A stretch of 64,000 nucleotides of DNA from DYJK01 sp040755055 (GTDB taxonomy: Bacteria > Bacteroidota > Ignavibacteria > Ignavibacteriales > Melioribacteraceae), in contig JBFMBS010000009.1 of assembly GCA_040755055.1 (NCBI GenBank), positions 62,001 through 126,000 of the forward strand, written 5' to 3'. The notes beneath the pieces are model-generated. The model was given only the letters and a program-made list of their open reading frames with translations, made no database searches and was not told the origin of the DNA. The position numbers and the translations under genes are program-made. Below are positions 8,841-16,582 of this stretch, in pieces. Every line of letters starts with the position of its first letter. The first letter of the stretch is position 1.

Positions 8841-10029
8841 GTGCACCTCCGTTACCATTGAATATTTCTTCTTTGAAGTTTTCTAATATTGAAATAAATG
8901 AGTTTGGACTTGACTGACCCAAACCGCATTTGGAAGCAACTTGCATTGTTCTGCCAAGTTCTTTTAGTTGATTGATATAGCTGAAAGTAAAATCACCTTT
9001 TTCGATCATCTCAACACCTTCAAGCAGTTTTGTATTTCCTATTCTGCATGGTGTACACTGGCCGCAAGATTCTTCAACAAAAAATTCCATAAAGTTCTTT
9101 AGAACATGCAGCATATTTCTGCTTTCATTAAATATCATGATTGATCCGCCGGTAGCAGCATCTTCGTAAGCAAGAGTTCTGTCAAATTGTGATTTCGGAA
9201 TACAAATCCCGGAAGCACCGCCTACTTGTACTGCTTTAGTATTTCTTGCGCCTACTAAATCGAGAAGTTCAGATATTTTTGTTCCCCATGGCAATTCATA
9301 AACTCCAGGTCTGCCGCAATCACCCGAAACGGAAAATAATTTTGAACCGGTCGATCTATCGGTACCGTATTTCCTGAACCATTCGCCGCCTTTAACAATT
9401 ATGTGCGGAACCGAAGCCAAAGTTTCAACATTATTGACAACAGTCGGTTTACCCATATAACCGGTGTTTACCGGGTAAGGCGGACGGTTACGTGCTTCGC
9501 CTCTATTTCCTTCAAGTGATTCAATCAAAGCTGTTTCTTCTCCGCAAACATATGCACCCGAGCCAAGACGTATCGAGATATCAAAATCAAATCCTTCTTT
9601 ACCAAGAATATTTTTGCCGAGCAAATTGTCGCTTCTCATTTTGGCGAGATAATCTTCCAATGATTGAAGAATATACTCATATTCACCTCGCAGATAAACA
9701 ATCCCTTGTTTAGCACCGATTGTATAACCGGCTATTACCATTCCGTCAAAAACCAATTCAGGATATTCAAGAAGCAGAACTCGATCCTTAAATGTACCCG
9801 GTTCGCCTTCATCTGCGTTGCATATAATATATTTTTGATCGGATATAGCAGCGGCAACTATATTCCATTTTGTTGCTGTAGGAAAGCCGGCACCTCCGCG
9901 CCCTTTTAACTTTGAGTCACGCAATTCAAACAACACTTCTTCACGTGAAATTGAAAGAAGCCTTTTTATTCCTTCTCCGCGTGTGTATTTTGAAAATATT
10001 ACTGCACCTTTTCTTTTTGTCTTTTCCAT
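8830..10029 (-). CDS. hydB: NuoF-like flavoprotein subunit of the [FeFe]-hydrogenase (short form)
   Basis: 399 residues covering only the NuoF core: FMN/NADH-binding GRGGAGFPTATKW and NADEGEPGTFKDR, the GAYVCGEETALIESLEG segment, the SLBB-like region, and the [4Fe-4S] motif ESCGQCTPCRIG with the later CGLGQ Cys. It passes electrons between NADH and the iron-sulphur chain of HydA. Compared with the sister subunit at 16583-18568 it lacks both the N-terminal thioredoxin-like [2Fe-2S] domain and the C-terminal 2x[4Fe-4S] ferredoxin. Clusters in those regions are thought to matter for electron bifurcation, so this trimer may be NADH-only; that is an inference. It lies between the NuoE-like gene (7-base gap) and hydA (overlap). 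Confidence 0.92.
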   Translation of the reverse strand: MEKTKRKGAVIFSKYTRGEGIKRLLSISREEVLFELRDSKLKGRGGAGFPTATKWNIVAAAISDQKYIICNADEGEPGTFKDRVLLLEYPELVFDGMVIAGYTIGAKQGIVYLRGEYEYILQSLEDYLAKMRSDNLLGKNILGKEGFDFDISIRLGSGAYVCGEETALIESLEGNRGEARNRPPYPVNTGYMGKPTVVNNVETLASVPHIIVKGGEWFRKYGTDRSTGSKLFSVSGDCGRPGVYELPWGTKISELLDLVGARNTKAVQVGGASGICIPKSQFDRTLAYEDAATGGSIMIFNESRNMLHVLKNFMEFFVEESCGQCTPCRIGNTKLLEGVEMIEKGDFTFSYINQLKELGRTMQVASKCGLGQSSPNSFISILENFKEEIFNGNGGAHGK

Positions 10030-10036
10030 AATCGCC

Positions 10037-10510
10037 TCACTTCAACCCGTTTAGAATTTCAACAGCTTTTTCCGGTGTCAGTTTATAATAAACACGCTCA
10101 TTAATTATCATAGCCGGGCCTTGATCGCACATACCAACGCAGTTTGCATACTCGAGCGTGAATTTATTATCCTTGCTTGTCTCACCGAATTTAATTCCTA
10201 ATTCTCTTTCGATAGCTTTGGCAACTGCAGCTTTACCTTGCATATCGCAAGAAATTGTCTGGCATAAACGGATTATGTTTCTTCCTTTAGGTTTAGTATT
10301 CAAGAACGCATAAAAAGAGATAACACTAAATACTTCTACCGGGTGAATATCGAGCAAGCGAGCAACTTCTTGCTGTGCAAAATCAGGGATGTATTTGTGC
10401 TTGCGTTGAATATCCTGGAGTATAGATAATAATGAAGAGCGTTTGCTGCCGTATTTTTCAACAAGCTGTTCGATCTCTTCGGTCATCGCATTTTTTTCTG
10501 TTACCAGCAT
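10037..10510 (-). CDS. hydC: NuoE-like [2Fe-2S] subunit of the [FeFe]-hydrogenase
   Basis: 157 residues with the four-helix N-terminus (SSLLSILQDIQRKHKYIP) and thioredoxin-like [2Fe-2S] domain of NuoE/HndA proteins. The ligands are visible as CQTISC and CVGMC. It forms the small electron-transfer subunit docking on the NuoF-like partner. The start at 10510 is supported by GGAGG ten bases upstream. It begins two bases after the stop of the receiver gene, which shows that signalling and catalytic genes form one transcription unit. Confidence 0.93.
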   Translation of the reverse strand: MLVTEKNAMTEEIEQLVEKYGSKRSSLLSILQDIQRKHKYIPDFAQQEVARLLDIHPVEVFSVISFYAFLNTKPKGRNIIRLCQTISCDMQGKAAVAKAIERELGIKFGETSKDNKFTLEYANCVGMCDQGPAMIINERVYYKLTPEKAVEILNGLK

Positions 10511-10512
10511 AG

Positions 10513-10893
10513 TTATTTAACCTCCTTCAAATGAAGTAAGTTTTCAACTTTTTCAACGAGTTCCTCCGGTGATATCGGTTTTTCTACAAAATCATCTACC
10601 GGGACAATTTCACTTTTGTCGAAATCCATTCCAATAGCTTTAGATACGGATGTGTACATAAGAATCGGGATCTTAATTCCATCCCTTCTAAATTTTTGAG
10701 CGAGATAAAATCCGTCATCCGGTTCTTCCATCATTACATCGAGAATGATCAAGTTTGGTTTTCTTTCCTTAACAATCTTATAACCGTCGGTCGTGTTTGT
10801 TGCGGTTATAATATCATGACCTTTAGATTTTAGAACCAAACTGCTGGCATCAAGGATATCAATATCATCATCGATGATTGCTATTAACGCCAT
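10513..10893 (-). CDS. Single-domain response regulator
   Basis: A 126-residue CheY-like receiver with no output domain. The acidic pocket is IIDDDID, the phospho-acceptor is Asp52 in LIILDVMM, and the conserved Thr/Ser and Lys appear in MYTSV and VEKPISPEE. A GGAG site precedes the ATG by five bases. It lies between the receiver-PAS-kinase gene and the NuoE-like gene and is likely a phosphoryl target of one of the two kinases of the operon. With no DNA-binding domain, it must act through protein contacts or as a phosphate sink or relay. Confidence 0.92.
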   Translation of the reverse strand: MALIAIIDDDIDILDASSLVLKSKGHDIITATNTTDGYKIVKERKPNLIILDVMMEEPDDGFYLAQKFRRDGIKIPILMYTSVSKAIGMDFDKSEIVPVDDFVEKPISPEELVEKVENLLHLKEVK

Positions 10894-10908
10894 GTTAACT
10901 CCTATTAG

Positions 10909-12390
10909 TTAGTTTAGATTTATGGGTAAATTAATTGTGAATGTTGTCCCTACTTCAAATTGCGAATCAACTTCTATTTTACCATGATACGATTCAACAA
11001 TGCGTTTAACTATGCTTAACCCAAGACCGGTGCCGCTAATACCTCTTGTTCTATCATTTTTAATTCTGTAAAACTCACTAAATAGTTTCGATCTTTCTTC
11101 CGGCTTAATCCCGATGCCGGTATCAGAAATCCGCAGTATGAGGTAATTCTGTGTCGATGAAAGCTCAATCCAAATCGATCCATTTTCTTTATTATACTTA
11201 ATTGCATTACTTAACAGATTGGAAATAATTCTTGTGATATCGTTTTGATCGGCTTGTATGACCGGCAATTTTTCTTCAACATTTTTTTGAATTGCGATGT
11301 TTTTCTTTTTTATCTCAAGTTCGAGCGTCTGTAAAACGTTATTAAGTATCTCCTTGACTTTTATGTTTTCAATCTCTCTATGCTTGGTCTTGAGCTCCAT
11401 ACGTGAAATATCAAGCAGATCATTTACGAGATCGGTTAAACTTTTTAACCTCACAATCGACCTTTTGAGATAATCTTTCCGTTTTTCCTTTTCAACATTA
11501 ATCGTATCATCTATAATAATATTCAAGAATCCCTGGACTGCCGCTAAAGGAGTTTTCATTTCATGAGCAACCATAGAAACAAACTGTGATTTAATCACTT
11601 CTATTTTCTTGAACTCGGTTATATTGCCAAGTGTGATTACAACACCGGCTAAAGAACCATCGGGATGCGGAACCGGTGTACAAGCTGCTTCCAATATCAA
11701 TTCATTATTTGGTTTTACTTCTATCTGCACCGTGTAAGTCTTCAAAAGGAAAATATCATTCGAAAATATTGTTTTAACCACTTCTACAATTTTGGCCGGA
11801 AGTTTATCAATAACATTTTCGCCAATATTAATTTCTTGAATATTTAAATACTTAAGTGCTGCATAATTATAGTAGGCAAGATCACCGTTTTTATTCAGTA
11901 CTAATACACCTTCGTTTATCGATTTAATGATCGCGTTCAAACGTGATTTCTCACTTGCAAGCTCAAATAAATTTTCTTCCCGTTCTTTTTTTAATCTTTC
12001 AGCACTTAATATTAATTCTCTCTGTTTAATCCCTTGTTCAATCTGGTAAATAAATTCTTCCGGCGTAAATGGTTTAGGTATATAACCGTAGGCACCTATC
12101 CGCGTTGCCTGGATTGCAGTTTCATAGCTTGCAAATGCTGTTGCAATAAAACAGACCGTATTAGAGTGAACTTTTTTGATTTCTTTCAACACTTCCAGAC
12201 CGTCTATATCCGGCATCCTAAGATCAATAACAGCTATATCAAATTCATTGGATGTACCGAGCTTTATTCCCTCACTTCCGTTTTCTGCAACGGATACGGC
12301 ATACCCTTCTTCTTCAAGCAAACGCTGTGTACCTAACCGAAGTCCCTTCTCGTCTTCAACTATCAAAATATGTGATTTTAAATTTTGCAC
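10909..12390 (-). CDS. Hybrid receiver-PAS-histidine kinase
   Basis: 493 residues from a GTG start. Domains in order: receiver (about 8-125; acidic pocket VEDE, Asp56 in AVIDLRMPD, Lys in YIPKPF); a coiled linker (LILSAERLKKEREENLFELASEK); a PAS domain (about 150-260, starting IIKSINEGVLVLNKNGDLAYYN); HisKA with MVAHEMKTPLAAVQG; HATPase_c with NLLSNAIKYN, ISDTGIGIKP, FSEFYRI and GTGLGLSIVK. No membrane segment, so it is cytoplasmic. The receiver-first order suggests that it receives phosphate from another kinase, plausibly the H-cluster kinase two genes upstream, and then modulates its own kinase activity. The PAS ligand is unknown. Confidence 0.92.
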   Translation of the reverse strand: MQNLKSHILIVEDEKGLRLGTQRLLEEEGYAVSVAENGSEGIKLGTSNEFDIAVIDLRMPDIDGLEVLKEIKKVHSNTVCFIATAFASYETAIQATRIGAYGYIPKPFTPEEFIYQIEQGIKQRELILSAERLKKEREENLFELASEKSRLNAIIKSINEGVLVLNKNGDLAYYNYAALKYLNIQEINIGENVIDKLPAKIVEVVKTIFSNDIFLLKTYTVQIEVKPNNELILEAACTPVPHPDGSLAGVVITLGNITEFKKIEVIKSQFVSMVAHEMKTPLAAVQGFLNIIIDDTINVEKEKRKDYLKRSIVRLKSLTDLVNDLLDISRMELKTKHREIENIKVKEILNNVLQTLELEIKKKNIAIQKNVEEKLPVIQADQNDITRIISNLLSNAIKYNKENGSIWIELSSTQNYLILRISDTGIGIKPEERSKLFSEFYRIKNDRTRGISGTGLGLSIVKRIVESYHGKIEVDSQFEVGTTFTINLPINLN

Positions 12391-12402
12391 GACAGATAAT
12401 AA

Positions 12403-12813
12403 TTAATGTGATGCTTCAATATAATTTTCAAGTTTGGATATTAGTTCTTCAACAACTACCGGCTTATGAATAATACCGTCACACTTGATCCATTCTTTTT
12501 CTTCTTTAGTAGAAGCGCTGAATTTAAAACCGGTTTCGTATGTTGCAGATGTAAGTATAAATACCGGTATATTTTTACCATAAGACGATTTTTTAATTTT
12601 ATAGCAGAGCACAAAACCGGAATCCATTTGTTCCATAATTAAATCTACAATAACAGCGCCGGGCTTTTCCTTTTGAAATATTTCCCAACCATCTTTACCG
12701 CTTTCAGCAGTAACAACAGTAAAACCTTTTGATTCGAGCAATAATTTATTTTGTTCAAGAAGGTCTATATCGTCATCTACCAGTAAGATTTTATTTAATT
12801 TGTCAGTAACCAT
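12403..12813 (-). CDS. Single-domain response regulator next to the H-cluster kinase
   Basis: A 136-residue receiver without an output domain. The acidic pocket is LLVDDDID, the phospho-acceptor is Asp57 in AVIVDLIME, and the switch Thr/Ser and Lys are in FILTSAT and IIHKPV. It follows the H-cluster histidine kinase by 12 bases, so it is the most likely direct partner of that kinase. It carries no DNA-binding region. Confidence 0.92.
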   Translation of the reverse strand: MVTDKLNKILLVDDDIDLLEQNKLLLESKGFTVVTAESGKDGWEIFQKEKPGAVIVDLIMEQMDSGFVLCYKIKKSSYGKNIPVFILTSATYETGFKFSASTKEEKEWIKCDGIIHKPVVVEELISKLENYIEASH

Positions 12814-12825
12814 TTCATTCTCTTG

Positions 12826-14820
12826 TTAATTCATAATCACGTTTGTAATTTTTTGTGTAAGTGGAAGTGTTATGGTAAAATTTGTCCCTTTACCAACAAC
12901 GCTTCTAACTTTAATATCCCCTTTATGCATCTTGATGATACCGTATGTAATAGCTAAACCGAGCCCGGTACCCTTACCCATTTTTTTTGTCGTAAAGAAC
13001 GGTGTAAATACTTTGTTAATATTTTCTGCCGGTATGCCGCAGCCGGTATCAATAATTTCAGCGTATAACTTATCCTGAGCAATTTTCAAATTAATGTTAA
13101 CAATTTTTATTTCACTCGATTCCAAAGCTTCACATGCATTCGTTATCAAATTCAAAAAAACTTGTTTCAATTGATCCGCATCTGCCTCAACAATAGAATT
13201 TGAAGATTCATCATTCACAACGAAAGATATAGATGAATACTCGGGCTTAAGCTTTATCATTTTAACAACACCGCTAATCAGATCTCCAATTACTGCATTT
13301 CCCAGTTTCAGTTTTCCTTGTCGTGCAAAGTTCAGCAGATTAGAAACTATGTTTTTACACCGGTTAGCTTCTTCGATAATGAGTTTCAAATCTTCCGCAC
13401 TCTGTTCATCCGGTCTAACATTATCAATTTTTCTTTTCAACATCGAAGCATACAACATTATCGAACCAAGCGGATTATTAATTTCATGTGCTACACCGGC
13501 TGCCAGTTGCCCAATCGATGCCAACTTTTCTGCACTCTGCAGTTGTTCTTGCGTTTCTTTGATTTCCTTATTTACCAATTCTAGTTTATCGATGAGGTAA
13601 GGAAGACACATCTCATCTTCAGCTAAATCCTTTGCAATTGCAATCGCATACTCCCGGCATGTAGGATAACCGCACGAACCGCAGTTTAATTCATCAGATT
13701 TATTAAGTTTGTTTGTCCGCGAGAGTATTTCCTTAATATCCTCTTCTGTCGGCATCGGTCTGCGTTGATTTTTATCCCGGAACTGTCTGATCAAATCAAG
13801 ATCACGGTTGTTATAAAGTGTGCTCTTCCATTCAAGTTTATCAAACGAATTAATGTTCTCGTTCACATAATTAATTACTTTTTCACGTTTCGAATAAAAT
13901 GTTAAATCGGAATCGATCGCCGGACCATTAATGCATCCTTCGCAAAAAAGAACATCAATTAATTTTGAATTTATTTTCTTATCGGCAATTTCGCGTATCA
14001 CTTCATCAACCCGGTTCTTCCCTTCAACAACAATAACTTCTTTTTTGAGAATATCATCCGAAATGTCCGCTGTTTTGAGTAAACCACCCGATAGCGGATA
14101 AGATTTACCAAGGTAAGCATGCGGCGGATCCAATTCAGATTCACTGAGAGAATCTAAATTTATATTTAAGTCCTCAAAAATATCTTTCAACTCTTTGAAT
14201 GTTAAAACCGCATCAACAGCACCTTCTACTCCTTCATCTTTGTATTCGCTTTTCTTGGCAATACACGGACCGATAAACACAACTTTAGTATCTTCACCAT
14301 AATTCTTTTTAATAAATCTCCCCATTGCAATCATTGGAGATACAACAGCTGCAAGGTTTGGAATCAGTTCAACGTAATATTTTTCAATCCAATTATAAAC
14401 CGCCGGACACGCGCTGCTGATAATAGTTCTATCGTCTTTTTTATCAACATACTCGCCATACATTTTGCTTATTAGATCGGCACCAAATGCAGTTTCCGTC
14501 ACTTGCTTAAAACCAATCAGCCGTAATGCTGCAGCAATTTTATTATAGTTAGTAGGAAACGAAGCCGGGAAAGACGGTGCAATCATCGCAACTGCATTGC
14601 CAGCCGGTAAAATTTCCCGTAGAACATATTCGGTATCGCTTAAAATAGCTTTGGCATTTTGCGAACATACTTTAACACAATGACCGCAGCTTATACACCG
14701 CTCACTAATAACAACAGCTTGACCGTTAATAACTTTTATTGCACGAGCCGGGCATTCTCTAATACACGAATAACACCGTTTACATCTCTGTCCAATTGTT
14801 GTAACTATTCCCGGTAACAT
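12826..14820 (-). CDS. Histidine kinase with ferredoxin and H-cluster hydrogenase-like sensor domains
   Basis: 664 residues, soluble. Order: 2x[4Fe-4S] ferredoxin (CKRCYSCIRECP and CISCGHCVKVC, residues 13-52); [FeFe]-hydrogenase H-domain (about 75-330); a further four-Cys cluster motif CGSCGYPTC...C (C380, C383, C388, C405); coiled coil (417-432); HisKA with GVAHEINNPLGS (His445); HATPase_c with NLITNACEAL, IDTGCGIP and GTGLGLAITYG. In the H-domain, L1 reads SSACPAV: Ala137 replaces the proton-transfer Cys while Cys138, a cubane ligand, stays. L2 keeps Cys186 (GPCIAKKSE) and L3 keeps Cys293/Cys296 (CEGCINGP). This fits an H-cluster kept for sensing rather than turnover, as proposed for sensory [FeFe] groups. 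It sits between the two hydrogenase modules and next to receivers, so it probably reports H2 or redox state. Confidence 0.9.
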   Translation of the reverse strand: MLPGIVTTIGQRCKRCYSCIRECPARAIKVINGQAVVISERCISCGHCVKVCSQNAKAILSDTEYVLREILPAGNAVAMIAPSFPASFPTNYNKIAAALRLIGFKQVTETAFGADLISKMYGEYVDKKDDRTIISSACPAVYNWIEKYYVELIPNLAAVVSPMIAMGRFIKKNYGEDTKVVFIGPCIAKKSEYKDEGVEGAVDAVLTFKELKDIFEDLNINLDSLSESELDPPHAYLGKSYPLSGGLLKTADISDDILKKEVIVVEGKNRVDEVIREIADKKINSKLIDVLFCEGCINGPAIDSDLTFYSKREKVINYVNENINSFDKLEWKSTLYNNRDLDLIRQFRDKNQRRPMPTEEDIKEILSRTNKLNKSDELNCGSCGYPTCREYAIAIAKDLAEDEMCLPYLIDKLELVNKEIKETQEQLQSAEKLASIGQLAAGVAHEINNPLGSIMLYASMLKRKIDNVRPDEQSAEDLKLIIEEANRCKNIVSNLLNFARQGKLKLGNAVIGDLISGVVKMIKLKPEYSSISFVVNDESSNSIVEADADQLKQVFLNLITNACEALESSEIKIVNINLKIAQDKLYAEIIDTGCGIPAENINKVFTPFFTTKKMGKGTGLGLAITYGIIKMHKGDIKVRSVVGKGTNFTITLPLTQKITNVIMN

Positions 14821-14834
14821 AATCTTACTGATCT

Positions 14835-16565
14835 TTATACTTCTTCTAAAATCTTTTTTCTGTTAATATATGTTGTATGCAAAATTTCATGCGCCAGATG
14901 GCTATTCGGTTCACCGAGAAACTCTTTATATATCTTTTTTACCGATTCGTTTTCATGCGATCGTCTGTTCTTCATTTTATCGTCAATATCATATAAAGCT
15001 TGAACTCGTTTCTTAACCTTTTCAGGTTTCTGGTGAATCGGTTGTCCGCCGCCGTTTATACAACCGCCGGGACAAGCCATTACTTCAATAAAATGATATT
15101 TGGAATCACCTTTTTCTATTTCATCTAAAACTTTACCAACATTACCAATTCCATTTACTACCGCAACATTTATAGTAGTACCGTTAATATTAACCGAACT
15201 TTCCTTTATACCGGAACTTCCGCGGATATCGTTCAGCTCGAAGGATGGTAACTCACTACCGGATAATTTGAAATACGCTGTACGTAATGCCGCTTCCATA
15301 ACACCGCCGCTTGTCCCGAAAATTGCGGCAGCACCGGTCGATTCTCCTAATGGATTATCGAAATCATCTTCGGGCAAATCGTTGAAATCAATTCCAGCTA
15401 CTTTGAAAAGTCGTACTAATTCTCTTGTCGTTAATACTGCATCAACATCTGCTAAATGTTCTTCTGTTAATTCCGGTCTATCCGATTCAAATTTTTTGAC
15501 CGTACAAGGCATCACCGACACTACAAAAATATTTTTAGGATCAATACCCATTTTTTTTGCGTAATAAGTTTTCAGTAATGCCCCTTCCATTTCGTGAGGT
15601 GATTTGCATGAAGATACATGATTTAAAAGTTCCGGACGATTTTGTTCAATATATTTCACCCAACTCGGACAGCAGCTTGTAAACATTGGCAGTGTTTCGT
15701 TATTTGTTATGCGGTGAATAAGCTCATTTGCCTCTTCAATTATCGTAAGGTCAGCGGCAAAATTTGTATCGAATACTTTTTTGAATCCGAGCCGCTTTAA
15801 CCCGGCGATAATTTGCCCGGTAACATTTGAACCCGGAGGCAAGTTATATTCTTCGCCAAGTGAAGCTCTAACAGCCGGCGCGATCTGTGCAATTGTAAAT
15901 TTTGTTTTGTCGTTGATAGCATTCATAACTTCTTTAGCATGGCTCTTTTCTCTTAAGGCTGCTGTTGGGCAGACTAAAATGCACTGTCCGCAAAGGATGC
16001 AATCGCTCACGTTCAGACCTTTATTGAAAGGAGTGGTAACATTGCTTACAAAGCCACGGTTGGTAAAATCAATAGCCCCGATCTTTTGAATCTCGCCGCA
16101 TGTTCTTACACATCTTCCGCACAAAATACATTTAGCCGGATCCCTTTCCATCGATGCGCTCGAAATGTCAATAGCGTGTTCCTTCTTCTCTCCTACATAG
16201 CGATGCTCACGAATACTATATGCTCCCGATAAATCTTGAAGCTCACAATTTTTATTGCGTACACAAACCAAACAATCTTGCGGATGATTTTCAATTAATA
16301 ATTCTATGATTGTTTTTCTTGCGATTCTCACTCTCGGCGAATTCGTCTTAACATTCATTCCTTGCATAACCGGGTAAGCACAACTTGGTGTTAACCCTCT
16401 CATACCTTCAATTTCTACTACACAAATTCTACAAGCACCGGTCGGGAATAAATCTTTCATATGGCATAGTGTAGGAATATGAATACCGACTGATTTTGCA
16501 GCATCAAGAATTGTCATTCCTTCTTCTGCTTTTACTTTGATATCATTTATTATTAATTCAACCAT
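14835..16565 (-). CDS. hydA: [FeFe]-hydrogenase catalytic subunit, NADH-linked (second copy)
   Basis: 576 residues from the ATG at 16565, which has GGAG five bases before it; a frame extension to 16586 is not needed. Domains: plant-type [2Fe-2S] (CHMKDLFPTGACRIC...SC), His-Cys cluster (HPQDCLVCVRNKNC), two [4Fe-4S] sets (CILCGRCVRTC, CILCGQCILVCP), then the H-cluster domain with fully canonical motifs L1 FTSCCPSW, L2 MPCTVKKFE and L3 MACPGGCINGGGQP. It ends with the typical SHENESVKKIYKEFLGEP...HEILHTTY tail. It forms a trimer with the two genes just upstream and reversibly makes H2 in the cytoplasm. The maturases HydE, HydF and HydG are not in the window. Confidence 0.95.
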   Translation of the reverse strand: MVELIINDIKVKAEEGMTILDAAKSVGIHIPTLCHMKDLFPTGACRICVVEIEGMRGLTPSCAYPVMQGMNVKTNSPRVRIARKTIIELLIENHPQDCLVCVRNKNCELQDLSGAYSIREHRYVGEKKEHAIDISSASMERDPAKCILCGRCVRTCGEIQKIGAIDFTNRGFVSNVTTPFNKGLNVSDCILCGQCILVCPTAALREKSHAKEVMNAINDKTKFTIAQIAPAVRASLGEEYNLPPGSNVTGQIIAGLKRLGFKKVFDTNFAADLTIIEEANELIHRITNNETLPMFTSCCPSWVKYIEQNRPELLNHVSSCKSPHEMEGALLKTYYAKKMGIDPKNIFVVSVMPCTVKKFESDRPELTEEHLADVDAVLTTRELVRLFKVAGIDFNDLPEDDFDNPLGESTGAAAIFGTSGGVMEAALRTAYFKLSGSELPSFELNDIRGSSGIKESSVNINGTTINVAVVNGIGNVGKVLDEIEKGDSKYHFIEVMACPGGCINGGGQPIHQKPEKVKKRVQALYDIDDKMKNRRSHENESVKKIYKEFLGEPNSHLAHEILHTTYINRKKILEEV

Positions 16566-16582
16566 TTTTTCTCCAGGACAGA

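Noticed and set aside
12826..14820. Treating the H-cluster kinase as a PAS-linked HydS-type hydrogenase.
   Set aside because: HydS-type proteins have a C-terminal PAS domain; here the H-domain runs into a four-Cys cluster and a histidine kinase with no PAS.
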